This document shows positions 42,100 through 52,192 of a DNA stretch of 64,000 bases, piece after piece. Numbering within the stretch: the first letter of the stretch is position 1; every line of letters begins with the position of its first letter. A program made the translations under genes and the position numbers. The stretch is taken from the NCBI GenBank assembly GCA_963717125.1, contig CAVQVG010000019.1:310001-374000 (forward strand), read 5' to 3'. A model generated the notes under the pieces. That model worked only from the letters and a program-made list of their open reading frames with translations, ran no database searches and was not told the DNA's origin. The DNA is from RYN-230 sp963717125 (lineage in GTDB: Bacteria; Actinomycetota; Actinomycetes; Streptosporangiales; Streptosporangiaceae).

Positions 42100-43404
42100 G
42101 TGAGCAGGCCCATGATTCTCCCGCGGGCGGACCAGCGGCCGGCCCCGGCTGGCCCGCGCGCGCTGCCCCGGCACCAGGACGCGCTGGACGGCCTGCGCGC
42201 GGTGGCGGCCGCCGCGGTTCTGCTCACCCATGTCGGCGGGCTGACCGGCTACGTGTTCACCGGCACCCCCGCGTCCTGGGTCATCAGCCGCGGCGACGTC
42301 GGCGTCCCGGTCTTCTTCGCGCTGTCCGGGCTGCTGCTCTACCGGCCCTGGGCCACCGCCGTGCTCACCGGCCGGCCGGCCAGCCAGGTGCTGCCCTACC
42401 TGCGCCGCCGCGCGCTGCGCATCCTGCCCGCGTACTGGGCCGTGGTGCTGATCGCGCTGCCGGTGCTCAACCCCGGCCCGGCCCGGCACGCCTGGGCGTG
42501 GCTGCAGTACCTGCTCCTGGGGCAGAACTACGACCCGCATCCGTGGTGGACCGGCACCGGCGCCACCGGGCTGTCCCAGATGTGGAGCCTGGTCGTTGAG
42601 GTGTCCTTCTACCTGGTGCTGCCGATCCTGGCCGCGGTGCTGGCCTGGCTGGCCTGGCCGCGCCGCCGCACCTCCCCCCCGGCCAGCCACGCCGACATAG
42701 GCAGGCGAGCCCGCCGGATGCTCGCGGCCCTCGCCGTCCTGGCGATCTCGTCGTTCGGCTGGACCGTGCTGGCCTATTACCCGCGGCCGGAGCTGTGGTT
42801 CGCCGGCACGCTGCCGCCGCTGCTGATCTGGTTCGCGGCCGGGATGGCCATCGCGGTCGGCTCGGCCTGGGCCGCGGCCGAGCCGGAAACCGGCGGCCCG
42901 GCCAGCCGGTTCTGCCGGTCGGTGGCCGACTCGGCCGGCATGGGCTGGCTGATCGCCGGGTGCGCCTTCGCCATCGCGTGCACCCCGCTCACCGGTCCCG
43001 AGTTCGGCGGCGTGCCGAGCCTGTGGTCCACCGAGTTCAAGACCGCGCTCTACGCCATCATCGCGGTGGCCGTGGTGGCGCCGATCGCGTTCCAGCCCTG
43101 GCGGGCGCACCCGACGGCGGCCAGCCGGGTGCTGGCCAGCCGCGGCTTCCGGTTCCTGGGCAAGATCTCCTACGGCATCTTCCTGTGGCAGTTCCTGGCC
43201 GCGTACGCGTTCTTCGCGCTGCTGCACCTGAAGACGGCCTTCTACGGCGGGTCCTACAGCCCCATCGCGGCGGTAGGCGTGCTGCTCGGCGTCACGGCAT
43301 TCACCGTCGCCATCTCCGTGGCCAGCTACTACCTGCTGGAACGCCCGGCCCAGCGGCTCAGGGGTCGGGCAAGACCAGCGCCGAGATCAGCCGGGCCACG
43401 ATGA
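42100..43404 (+). CDS. Acyltransferase 3 family membrane protein
   Basis: A 434-residue integral membrane O-acyltransferase with about ten helices. The family start RHQDALDGLRAVAAAAVLLT with the active-site His in LLTHVGG, then VGVPVFFALSGLLLYRPWA, RRRALRILPAYWAVV and LGKISYGIFLWQF are typical. It corresponds in position to Rv0228 of mycobacteria and probably acylates an exported lipid or polysaccharide. GTG at 42100 or ATG at 42112 can start it; the promoter motif lies so close that the mRNA may be leaderless. The last 47 bases overlap convergent aftD. Confidence 0.85.
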   Translation: MSRPMILPRADQRPAPAGPRALPRHQDALDGLRAVAAAAVLLTHVGGLTGYVFTGTPASWVISRGDVGVPVFFALSGLLLYRPWATAVLTGRPASQVLPYLRRRALRILPAYWAVVLIALPVLNPGPARHAWAWLQYLLLGQNYDPHPWWTGTGATGLSQMWSLVVEVSFYLVLPILAAVLAWLAWPRRRTSPPASHADIGRRARRMLAALAVLAISSFGWTVLAYYPRPELWFAGTLPPLLIWFAAGMAIAVGSAWAAAEPETGGPASRFCRSVADSAGMGWLIAGCAFAIACTPLTGPEFGGVPSLWSTEFKTALYAIIAVAVVAPIAFQPWRAHPTAASRVLASRGFRFLGKISYGIFLWQFLAAYAFFALLHLKTAFYGGSYSPIAAVGVLLGVTAFTVAISVASYYLLERPAQRLRGRARPAPRSAGPR

Positions 43405-46400
43405 CCAGGCAGATGACCTGCGGAACGGTGTTCCACAGCCCGGTCACCACCGCGCCGGTGTGCGCCGCATGGCGCAGGTCCTCGCCGTACGCGCCGCAGA
43501 CCGCCGCGGCCAGCAGCGCCGCGGCGACCAGCCACGGCCGGCCCAGTTCGCCCCACCACCGGCTGGCATGCCGGTAGCTGGCCGCGGCCATGAACACCCC
43601 GGTGCAGCCGAGCAGGATGACAATGCCCGGATACCCGCCCAGCCAGAACCCGGCTAGCCCGACCAGGCACCCGGTGGCCAGCACGGTGCCCGCCGCGGAT
43701 ACCCGCGGGCCGGGCCGCAACCGCCGCGGCCGCGCCGGCCGGGACCCGGCTGGCGGCTGGGCGGCCGGCCGGGCAGGCGGTCTCACCGCCACCCGGCGCC
43801 GCCGCCACCAGGCCGCCGGCCAGCCCGCCACCACGATAATGAACGCCAGTGCCGCGAGGCCGCCGACGATCGAGTCGCGGTAGCGGGCGTTAGGCAGAAA
43901 AGTGAGCAGTACCTGGCCGGAGCTGTGCGCGGGCAGCACCCAGCCTTGCTTCCAACCGTCCAGGCGGACCGCGCGCAGCGGCCGGCCGCCGAGCGTGGCC
44001 GACCAGCCCGGGTTGTAGTTCTCGTTCACTTCCAGGTAGGACCTGGTGGCCGCGGACACCTGGAGGACCCGCCGGGCGGGCGCCCAGGACACGATCCGGG
44101 CCGACGCGGCCGCGGCCGGGCTGCTGGTCAGCCCGGGGACGGGTCGGGTCAGCACGGCCTGCTGCACGGAGAACGCGTCGCCGGCAGGCTCGGTCACCTG
44201 GTTGCGGCCGGCCGCGAGCCGCACCCGGGAGCAGGCGGTGAACTGCATCGGCTGGCCGGTCAGCAGGTCGGCGAACGTGCCGGAGACCCGGGTCGGCACC
44301 GCCCGCCCGTTCAGCTCGACCAGCGGCCCGAGGCCGCAGGCCAGCCGGAACGGGACGGCCGGCGTGCTCAGCGGCCGGACGCCGGGGATCCGCACGCCGG
44401 AGATCTGCAACGGCACGGCCAGCGGGGTGAACCTGATCGTCAGCTGGTCGGTCCGCATCGGCGCGAAGCGCACCACCCCGGACGGGCTGACGGTGCCGCC
44501 GCGGACCTGGCCGCGGGAGCCGACCAGCAGCACCTGGAGCAGGCCGGCCGCGCCGGGCGGGCGCTGGATCGTGAGCTGGCCGACCCGGTGCATGTGCCAC
44601 CAGCGGATGGTGAGCGTCGGGTGCGCGTCGCCCGCGCCGGCCACCCAGCTGGTGGCCGGGTTGCCGTCAAACGCCGACCAGGGCTGGTCCTCCGGGTCGG
44701 CGGTGTAGGTGGAGGACGCGGTCACCCGGACATGCCCGCGGCCGAACGCTGCGTACCGCTGGATCAGCGCCGGATTGAGCAGGATGGCCGAGCCGCGCAG
44801 CCCAGCGCGGGTGGCGGCCGGCTCGGTGAACTGCGCGTTGAGGCCGTACTGTTCCTCGGTCGAGGTGGTCAGCGCCGGCGAGCACACCCAGCGCAGCGAG
44901 GTGAGCATGCAACCGGACGGCTGCGGCTGCGCCTTGGACAGCATCACGACCGCCGGGTCGGTGCCCGCGGGCAGGTCCGGCGCGACGATGGTCCGGCTGG
45001 CGTGCACGCCTGGCACCGAGATCTCCGAGATGCCGACCTGCGCGCCCACCGGTGAGCTCGGCGTGACGGCCAGCCGGGTCACGGTGATCCGCAACCAGCC
45101 GGACCGGCCCGGCGGCACCCGGAGCGGCTGGGCCTGCCCGGTGGCCCGGACCGGGTCGGTGACCCGGCCGGCCGCGGTGCTCACCGTCACCTGGGCGACT
45201 GGCGGGCCGAGCCCCGTCTGGTCGGCGAACGCGACCTGTATCGCGGCGGGGTCAACCGGGGCGTCGAAGCGGACCTGGATCCACTGGCCGACCGGCCCGG
45301 TCCAGCTACCCGATTCCCACATGGTCCGCGGGTCCCCGTCCACCGCGGAGTACGGCAGCAGGCCGCTCTCCCACTGGCTGGGGATGGCGCCGATGTCGGA
45401 CGCGGACGAGGACGCGGTCACGGTGCCAATGCCCTGATACCGGGCCACGCTCTGGTACCGGGTCCAGCCCGGCTCCAGATAGTCGGTGGCGGCTTCGAAC
45501 GTCTGAGCCGGCTGGCTGGCGGTCAGCGTCGGCGAGTACGACGTGCGCAGCTCGCCGAAGTCGCGGACCCGGCGGCGCAGCGAGTCGGTCAGCACCGAGG
45601 CGGCGGCCGGCTGGCCCGGGTCATCCGCGTTGAGCAGCACCGGGCGACCGCCGAGCACGCCCTCGTCGGCCAGCGTGAGCAGGCTTTCCGGCGCCCCGTA
45701 GACGCGCAGCGCAGCCGCGGCCGGCTGCACCGTGACCACCGGCGCGGCCCCGGCCACCTGGTAGATCTCCACCGGCGGATAGGGCGAGTCGAAGTTGCTG
45801 ACCGCGTCGTCCGGCGTGAAGCTGCCCACCGGCAGCAGGCCGAACTGGGCCACCTTCCTGATCCCCGGCGAGGCCGCCAGCGCCTGGTGAATCCGGGCGG
45901 GCCAGGCCCCGTCCAGCACGGAACGGTCCAGGTCGTTGCGGACCACCAGGTACTTGACCCCCATCCGGGCCAGCAGCTGGGTCAGCCCGGCCGACCCGGC
46001 CCCGGCGGCCAGTTGCTGGTCGATGCTGTCCAGCAGCCGCTCGTTGCCGGGTGAGCCGATGATGGACAGGTTCCGCTCGGCCCAGTCCGCGGTGGTCAGC
46101 GGCTGCAATACCTCATCCAGCGGGCTGCCCCACAGGTACTGGCCGAACGGCGCGCCGGGGACGACGAGCACGGCCTGGCGCCCGGCCCGCTGGTTGAGCC
46201 AGCTGGCCGCGCTGCGCCAGTAGGTCGGGATCTGCTGGAACGAACCCGGGTTAGCCAGCCCGCTCTGGTAGCGCGGGCAGCGCCAGGCCGCCGATGGCCA
46301 GCGCGGCGGCCACGCCCACGATGCGGCGCAGCCGGGCGGCCGACAGCCAGCCGGAGCCGGGCAGCCAGGACGGCTGCGCCGACGCGATCAGGTGGGCCAG

Positions 46401-47594
46401 GCCGAGCGCGATCGGCAGCCGGATCATCGGGTCGAACTTGCGCAGGTTGCGGAACGCGGACGCGGCTCCGTTGATCAGCTGGTCGACCGGCGCGGCCAGC
46501 GGGTTGCCCAGGCTGCTCAGGTAGCCAGCCGAGATGATGAGCAGGCCGGCCAGCAGCGTGCAGAGCAGGAACCGCCGGGCCGGCAACCCCCGGCTGACCA
46601 GGCCGGCCAGCCCGAGCCCGGCGGCCACCGCGGTGAGCAAGGTAGGCAGCACCCCGGTGGCGATCCGGTAGCCGAGCAGGTACCAGGGCTGCCCGTTGAT
46701 GGACAGGTAGGCGACCCAGTTCTCGGTGCCGCGGAAGATGTCGGACAGGCTGGTCACCGACGTGGTCACGGCCGCGCTCTCGGTGTACGGCAGGACCGAG
46801 ACGCCGTACTTGGACAGCAGCAGCAGCGGCACCGACCACCAGCTGGTGGCCAGCACGACGGCCGGGCACCACCAGGCCAGCAGCCGCCAGCGCGGCGCGG
46901 GCCGGGGCAGGGTGAGCAGGTAGATGCCCGCGGGCAGCAGCACGGCGATGGTCGCGGCGGCGTTGATGCCGCCGCACAGCGCGACCGCGACCGCCGACCG
47001 GGCGGCGGCCCGGCCGAGCCGGCCGGGGCCGCTGGGCTGATTAGCCGGCCGGGTGGCGCTGACCAGCGGGAGCAGGATCCACGGCAGCATGGCGGCCGGG
47101 AGCCATTCCGAGGACAGCTCGCCGAGCAGGGTGAGCGCGGCGGGCGACAGCGCGTAGGCCAGCCCGGCGGCGATCCGGGTCCACGGCGTGCCGATGCCCA
47201 GCCGCCCGGCCAGCCGCACCGTGCCCAGGAACGCGGCGGCCAGCAGCGCGCCGATCCACAGCCGCTGGATCACCCACGGCGGGAGCGCGGCCAGCTTGCC
47301 GAGGACGAAGAACGGGCCCATCGGGAACAGGTAGCCGTTGGCCTGGTCCTGCAACTGGCCGAACTGCTGCGGGTCCCACAGCGACAGCGCCCGGCTGAGG
47401 AACCCGGCCGGGTTGACGGCCAGGTCGAGCTTGGTGTCGGCGATGATGTTGCCCGGCGCGGTGACGAACGGCAGCACCTCGAGCAGCAGGCAGAACGCGA
47501 CCAGCCGGATCGCGCCGCGGACCCGCTCGCTGGCCGCGCGGGAATCCAGCGGCTGCAGGGTGTCGCTGGGCGGAAGCGGGGGTGCACCGATCAC
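43358..47594 (-). CDS. aftD: AftD-like alpha-(1->3)-arabinofuranosyltransferase (frameshifted)
   Basis: GT-C membrane glycosyltransferase that adds arabinofuranose branches to cell-wall arabinan. About 1411 residues after correction, near the 1400 of mycobacterial AftD. The N-terminal part (47594-46271) has the multi-helix GT-C core starting RLVAFCLLLEVLPFVTAPGN with acidic DTKLDLAVNP. The C-terminal part has carbohydrate-binding-like beta domains and a final transmembrane group. One extra base, or two missing, at 46270-46280 separates the parts; in frame it reads ALPRYQSGLANPGSFQQIPT. GTG at 47594 overlaps the stop of the upstream glycosyltransferase. Presence suggests an arabinan-bearing or related envelope. 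Confidence 0.85.
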
Positions 47595-49039
47595 CGTTTG
47601 ACGCCGGGCTCCGCGACCGCGCGGCCGAGCAGCCGCTCCATTGCCGTGGCCGGGCGGCGCGGCGCGGCGCGGCCCTGGCTGACCAGCATGTCCAGCACCG
47701 GTCCCTCCGCGATCAGCGCGCCACCGTCCAGGCTGGACACTACCCAGGCTCCGGGCCGGCTGGCCCGCGAGGTCCCGGTTTGCAGGCACGCGGACAGCAG
47801 CGTGGCCATCCGCGCGGTGGCGGCATCCCAGCTCAGCTGCGCGGCCCAGGCCCGGCACGCGGCGGCCACCTCGGCCCGGCGCAGCGGGTCGGCGAGTTCC
47901 TTGACCGCCCGCTGGGCGACGTCCTCGATCCGCTCCCCGTCGCGGACCAGCCAGCCGGTCTCCCCGTCCCGGACCGCGTCGCGCAGTCCGGCCACGTCGA
48001 ACGCGACGGTGGGCACGCCGAGCGCGGCCGCTTCGAGCACGCACAGCCCCCAGCCTTCGCCCAGCGACGTGTTCAGGTGCAGCCGCGCCCCGGCCACGAC
48101 CGCCTGCTTCGCCGGCTCGGGCAAGAAGCCGCGCAACCGGACCTGCCCGGCCAGGCCGCGCGCCGCGACGCCGGCCGCCAGCGCCTTCGCGGCGGGCCCG
48201 CGGCCGACCACGTCGATGGTCACGCCCTGCCCGGCCAGCCGCTCCGCGATGGGCAGCACCAGTTCCGCGCGCTTATGCGCGACCAGCCGGCCCACCCACA
48301 CCAGGGCGCCCGGCCCGTCGCCTTGGGCCGGCCCGTCGCCTTGGGCCGGCCCGTCGCCTTGGGCCGGCCGCGGCGGCGGCGCCTCGACGCCGTTCGGGAT
48401 CAGGTAGATGTCACCCGGCCAGCGCAACTGGTCCCGCATGGCCGCGACCGTCAACGGCGACACCGCCACGCACGCGTGGCGGCGGTAGGCGGCCCGCGCC
48501 AGCGGCCCCTCCAGCAGCCGGCCGAGGCGCGCCACCCACCCCGGAAAATGCACCGACCACTGAACGCTATGCACGTGGTGCATCACACACAGCACGGGCA
48601 CGGTGCTGGGCAGTACCAACGGTGTGAAGAAGGGAATGCCGTTCTGGCAGTCCAGGACGGCGGCGAAGAAGCGCCCGTGGTTCAGCAAGCGGTGCGCCAG
48701 CGAGCGGTGCGCCAGGCGGTGGGCCAGCAGCCAGCCGAGCACCCGCGGGTAGACGGTGAACCGGCCGCCCAGCCGGATGATCTCGATTCCGTCCCGGCGG
48801 TCCCGGCGGGCTTGCCCCGGGGCGCGGGCGGTCAGGTAGCTGATCTGGGCGCCCCGGCTGGCCAGGCCGGTGGCCATGGCCCAGGCGTAGCGTTCTGCCC
48901 CGCCGGCCTCTGGATGCCACGGGTCACGCCAGTTGACCACGGCGACGCGCACGCCGGTGAAGTCCGGTTCCAGGACCGGGCCGCCGGTGCGTTCGGTCTC
49001 CGCGGTGCGGTCCGGCCCCCTGGCCGCGGCTCCGGTCAC
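47591..49039 (-). CDS. GT4/GT1-type glycosyltransferase
   Basis: A 482-residue GT-B glycosyltransferase. N-terminal VAVVNWRDPWHPEAGGAERY contains the acceptor-side Gly-rich loop, and the C-terminal domain has GALVWVGRLVAHKRAELVLP, VDVVGRGPAAKAL-type sequence and SLGEGWGLCVLEAAALGVPT with the donor-binding E(x7)E motif. It is the counterpart of Rv0225. A QGDGPA repeat (three copies of an 18-base unit, 48313-48366) sits between the domains. GTG at 49039 overlaps the preceding stop; the frame further up (to 49153) is a shadow. Coupled to aftD. Confidence 0.87.
   Translation of the reverse strand: MTGAAARGPDRTAETERTGGPVLEPDFTGVRVAVVNWRDPWHPEAGGAERYAWAMATGLASRGAQISYLTARAPGQARRDRRDGIEIIRLGGRFTVYPRVLGWLLAHRLAHRSLAHRLLNHGRFFAAVLDCQNGIPFFTPLVLPSTVPVLCVMHHVHSVQWSVHFPGWVARLGRLLEGPLARAAYRRHACVAVSPLTVAAMRDQLRWPGDIYLIPNGVEAPPPRPAQGDGPAQGDGPAQGDGPGALVWVGRLVAHKRAELVLPIAERLAGQGVTIDVVGRGPAAKALAAGVAARGLAGQVRLRGFLPEPAKQAVVAGARLHLNTSLGEGWGLCVLEAAALGVPTVAFDVAGLRDAVRDGETGWLVRDGERIEDVAQRAVKELADPLRRAEVAAACRAWAAQLSWDAATARMATLLSACLQTGTSRASRPGAWVVSSLDGGALIAEGPVLDMLVSQGRAAPRRPATAMERLLGRAVAEPGVKR
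48313..48366 (-). repeat. Three tandem 18-bp units in glycosyltransferase
   Basis: GGCCCGTCGCCTTGGGCC occurs three times, encoding (AQGDGP)3 in the linker between the two Rossmann domains. Confidence 0.85.
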
Positions 49040-50027
49040 GCCGTGGTGATCCCGGCCGGCACCGCCGGTGTGCCGGGCAGCAACGCGGGGGCCGTGAGCG
49101 GCGGCGGCCCGCCAGGCGCCGACCCCCCTGGTGGCAGCGGTACCGCCCAGCACGCGCCGGCTGGCCGGGTGGGCGCGCCGACGGCCGGGGTGGCCGGACC
49201 GGCCGGGACAGTCAGCGGGTTGGGCGGGCTGGGCGGGCTGGGTGGGGGGTCAGCCTGCGGCGGCTGGCCGGTGGCGGCCGGGCGGGCCGAGCGCAGCCGC
49301 AGCCAGATGGCCGCGATGTCGCGGAACGTCTCGGCCGAGTGCCGGGTGACCGAGAACGTCGAGCCGGGCACGTCCCGCCAATACACCGGGATCTCCGTTA
49401 ATGTCGCGCCCAGCTGCTGGCAGCGGGCCAGCAGCTCGACGTCGAACGCGAACCCGGCGGTGCGCAGCGACCGTGCCGCCGAGCGGGCCAGCGGCCCGGA
49501 AAAGAACTTGAAGCCGCACTGGGTGTCGGTGGCGTCCGGGACGATCCGGCGGGCTAGCGCGCGGAACGCGGCCGCCCCGGCCCGGCGGACGCCGCTGTGC
49601 CGCTCCTCGGCGACCGAGGTGTCCAGCAGCCGGGAGCCGATGACCAGCGGGTTGCCCGCGGCGAGCAGGCGGACCGCGACGTCCAGGGCGGCCAGGTCGG
49701 TGGCCATGTCGGCGTCGCAGAACCCGACGAACGGGGCGGTGGTGGCGAGCAGGCCGGCCCGGACCGCGAGCCCTTTGCCCGCCCGATGACAGCGCAGCAG
49801 CCGGATGGGCACCGGGCCGCCGGCCACTCATGCACGACCGAGCAGGTCAGGTCGGTGCTCGCGCTGTCCACCACGAGGATTGCCGCGCGCAGCGGCAGGG
49901 CCGCCGCGGTCCGGCACAGCGCGGCCAGCCCGCCGGGCAGCCTGCACGACTCGTTGCGAGCCGGAACGATGATCTCGATCGACGCCGGGGGGACATCGCG
50001 CACACCCGCCGGCGGCCTCGTCGCCAC
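49036..50027 (-). CDS. GT2 family (dolichyl-phosphate-glucosyltransferase-like), frameshifted
   Basis: About 330 residues. Nucleotide-sugar motifs IEIIVPARNESCRLPGGLAA and VVDSASTDLT, then FVGFCDADMATDLAALDVAV and DTQCGFKFFSGPLARSAARS are typical of GT2 polyprenyl-phosphate glycosyltransferases, which make lipid-linked sugar donors. The first 65 residues are in another frame; restoring one base in GGCGGCCC at 49812-49822 gives VVHEWPAGGPVPIRLLRCHR. A Pro-rich tail of about 65 residues follows the conserved domain. GTG at 50027 starts it, 14 bases after the DUF2613 gene. Possible donor supplier for the GT-C enzymes of the cluster. Confidence 0.82.
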
Positions 50028-50041
50028 CTACCCGGGCCGGG

Positions 50042-50179
50042 TCAGCGCGTGCCGTACTGGTAAATGGAGCCGTTACTGGGGCTGCCGTTGGCCACGCTGG
50101 CCAGCGCATTGGTCACCAGTACCGTGGCACCCACAGCAACCACGACCCCGACCACGATGGCGATAAGCAAGCGGACCAC
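50042..50179 (-). CDS. DUF2613-like small membrane protein
   Basis: A 45-residue peptide: one helix (LLIAIVVGVVVAVGATVLV) followed by a short exported tail ending SIYQYGTR. GTG at 50179 has GGAGGAGG upstream at suitable spacing, making this start better than the GTG at 50224. A small DUF2613-type gene lies next to aftD in mycobacteria (Rv0236A), which matches the context. It heads the GT2-GT-aftD operon. The KstR-like motif at 50265 lies before it. Confidence 0.72.
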   Translation of the reverse strand: MVRLLIAIVVGVVVAVGATVLVTNALASVANGSPSNGSIYQYGTR

Positions 50180-50264
50180 GGTGTTCCTCCTCCGGCAAGG
50201 GGACACGGTCGTTGGCTGGGACACTAGCCAGCGGGTGGGCTACTGCCTAGTAATGTGACTGAAA

Positions 50265-50278
50265 TGTAACAGGTTCTA
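50265..50278. promoter_or_regulatory. KstR-like motif before DUF2613-GT2-GT-aftD operon
   Basis: TGTAACAGGTTCTA fits TnnAACnnGTTnnA and shares TGTAAC with the site at 42080. It lies 86 bases before the DUF2613 start. Nothing else is seen in 50180-50359. Confidence 0.45.
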
Positions 50279-50359
50279 CCTGGATGCGCACCCTTGATCT
50301 TGCCGCCCCGGCGACGTCAGATATTGGCTACCACCCAAGGCGCAGACCTATCTCCCTGG

Positions 50360-52189
50360 CTAGGGCACCTGGTACACGGCCAGGTCCGCGCCGCTGACCA
50401 GCAGGCGGCAGCCGGCCAGGCGGCGCCCCGCGGCGCGGGCCGCCGGGCTGGTGTCCACGATCACGAACCGGACTCCGGCCGCGGAGAAGGTGCGGGTCAG
50501 CGGCCCGGCGCCGGTGATGGCGGCGTTCAGCCGCCCGGCCCGCGGGTCGTCGGGGGCGAGCTGGATACGGCCGACCTGGCCACCGTCGTTCCAGAGCACG
50601 GTGCGGCCGAGCAGCCGCGGCCACGGGTCCAGCACGGTCTCCTGGTGATTCCAGCCCGGTCTGCGGTAGGCCGTCCACGGCAGGACCAGCGCGGCGCCGC
50701 GGGCTCGACTGCCGTTGATCAGCCGCGCCGCGGCCAGCCAACTGGCCGGGTACCAGACCGGGCGCAGCCGCCCGGCCGCGCCCCAGGCCAGGCCAGGCAG
50801 CAGCAGGATCGGCAGGAGTATGGCCGCGACCCCGATGGCGACGCCGAGCCGGTCGGGCCGGCCGTCGCTGGGCGGGTCAAACCGGCCGTCGCTGGACGCT
50901 CCGACCTCCCGGGCCGCCCCGGCCGCTGGGGCCGCCCCGACCTCCCGGGCCGGCCCAGCCGCAGGGGCCGCGCGGGCTGTCCGGGCCGCAGAGGCCGCCC
51001 GGGCCGTCCGGGCCGCGCGTGGGCGGATGGCCCAGGCGACGGCCAGGCCGAAGCCGGCCGCCTCGGCCAAGGCCAGCGGGGCGGCGAACTGCTGGCCGTC
51101 GCGCAGCACCGAGAAGCCGGGCCACAGCCCGGTCGCGGCCCGCAGCAACTCACGGCCCAGCCCGGTGATCCCGATGCTCGCGATCACCAGGCCGGCCACA
51201 GCCGCCACCCCGAGCCCCGGCCAGCGTGGCCGCCGCTCAGGCAGCGGCCCGGCCAGTGTGACGTAGCCGGCCAGCGCGGTGAGCGCGGCCGCCAGCCACA
51301 GCACCGACCACGCGCCGCCGTAGCCGGCCGGCACCGTCTGCGCGTTCCACATCCCGCCCAGCATCAGCAGGCTGCCCACCGAGCCGAACGGGGTGTCCGC
51401 CCGGGCGGCGAACGCGCCGATCCCGGCCGGATCGGCGGTCAGCGGGTGCAGCAGCGACGGGACCAGCCAGGGCAGGCTGGCCAGCAGCAGTATCCCGGCC
51501 GCGGCCAGCACGGGCCGGGCGGCCCGCTGGCCGAGCAGCACGGCCGGCAGCAGCACGATCGCGGTGATCATGACGGCGGCGAAACCGCCGGCCGCGGCCG
51601 GCACCATGGCCAGCGCGAGCCGCCCGGCCCAGCGCCACGGCATTTTGGCCCGCCCCGGTCCTGGGTCGCGTAGCGCGGCCCGCAGCACCCAGGGCAGGCC
51701 GGCGTAGCCGAGCAGCAGTGCCCACTGCCCGATGATCAGCCGTTCGGCCACGAACGGGTTCCAGGTGTAGTAGGCCCCGGCGGCCAGCCGGGCCAGCCAG
51801 TGCTCGCCGCGCAGCAGGGCGGCGGCGCCGGAGCAGGCGAGCACGAAGATGGCCAGCAGCACCAGTTTCTGCGCGATGTCGGCGGGCAGCACCCGGCTGG
51901 CCGCGGCCAGCACCGCGTCGCTGGGCACCGCGCGGGGTGGCCCCCCGGCCAGGCCGACCATGGCCGCGCTGAACGGCTCCCGGGGCACCACCACCATGTC
52001 GTAGCTGAGCAGGAAGCCGCGCCGCAGCCCAGGGCCGAGCGCGAGCAGGCCGAGGACCAGGCCCAGACCCAGACCCAGGCTCAGGGCGGGCGCCGGCCGC
52101 CCGGTAGGGGCCCGGTCCGGGTCAGCCGCGCCGGCCGGCTGGACCCGGGCGGCGCGGGTCCGGGGCAGCAGGCGCGGCACGTCGGGCAC
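50360..52189 (-). CDS. Polytopic membrane protein, Rv0226c-like
   Basis: A 609-residue protein with about 12 hydrophobic helices, a possible GT-C-like architecture. SYDMVVVPREPFSAAMVGLA lies early in a non-membrane loop and GAYYTWNPFVAERLIIGQWA is a conserved-looking loop. An Ala/Arg-rich repeat (ARTARAA, AAGPAREVGA) at about 50880-51010 interrupts the region before the C-terminal soluble domain, which ends AAGVRFVIVDTSPAARAAG. GTG at 52189 lies three bases after the preceding stop. Position suggests a glycolipid-building or flipping role; no catalytic residues can be named. Confidence 0.7.
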   Translation of the reverse strand: MPDVPRLLPRTRAARVQPAGAADPDRAPTGRPAPALSLGLGLGLVLGLLALGPGLRRGFLLSYDMVVVPREPFSAAMVGLAGGPPRAVPSDAVLAAASRVLPADIAQKLVLLAIFVLACSGAAALLRGEHWLARLAAGAYYTWNPFVAERLIIGQWALLLGYAGLPWVLRAALRDPGPGRAKMPWRWAGRLALAMVPAAAGGFAAVMITAIVLLPAVLLGQRAARPVLAAAGILLLASLPWLVPSLLHPLTADPAGIGAFAARADTPFGSVGSLLMLGGMWNAQTVPAGYGGAWSVLWLAAALTALAGYVTLAGPLPERRPRWPGLGVAAVAGLVIASIGITGLGRELLRAATGLWPGFSVLRDGQQFAAPLALAEAAGFGLAVAWAIRPRAARTARAASAARTARAAPAAGPAREVGAAPAAGAAREVGASSDGRFDPPSDGRPDRLGVAIGVAAILLPILLLPGLAWGAAGRLRPVWYPASWLAAARLINGSRARGAALVLPWTAYRRPGWNHQETVLDPWPRLLGRTVLWNDGGQVGRIQLAPDDPRAGRLNAAITGAGPLTRTFSAAGVRFVIVDTSPAARAAGRRLAGCRLLVSGADLAVYQVP

Positions 52190-52192
52190 GGC

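Noticed and set aside
50294..51673. 459-residue plus-strand open frame
   Set aside because: Antisense shadow of the Rv0226c-like membrane protein; composition is His/Arg/Gly/Gln-rich without motifs.
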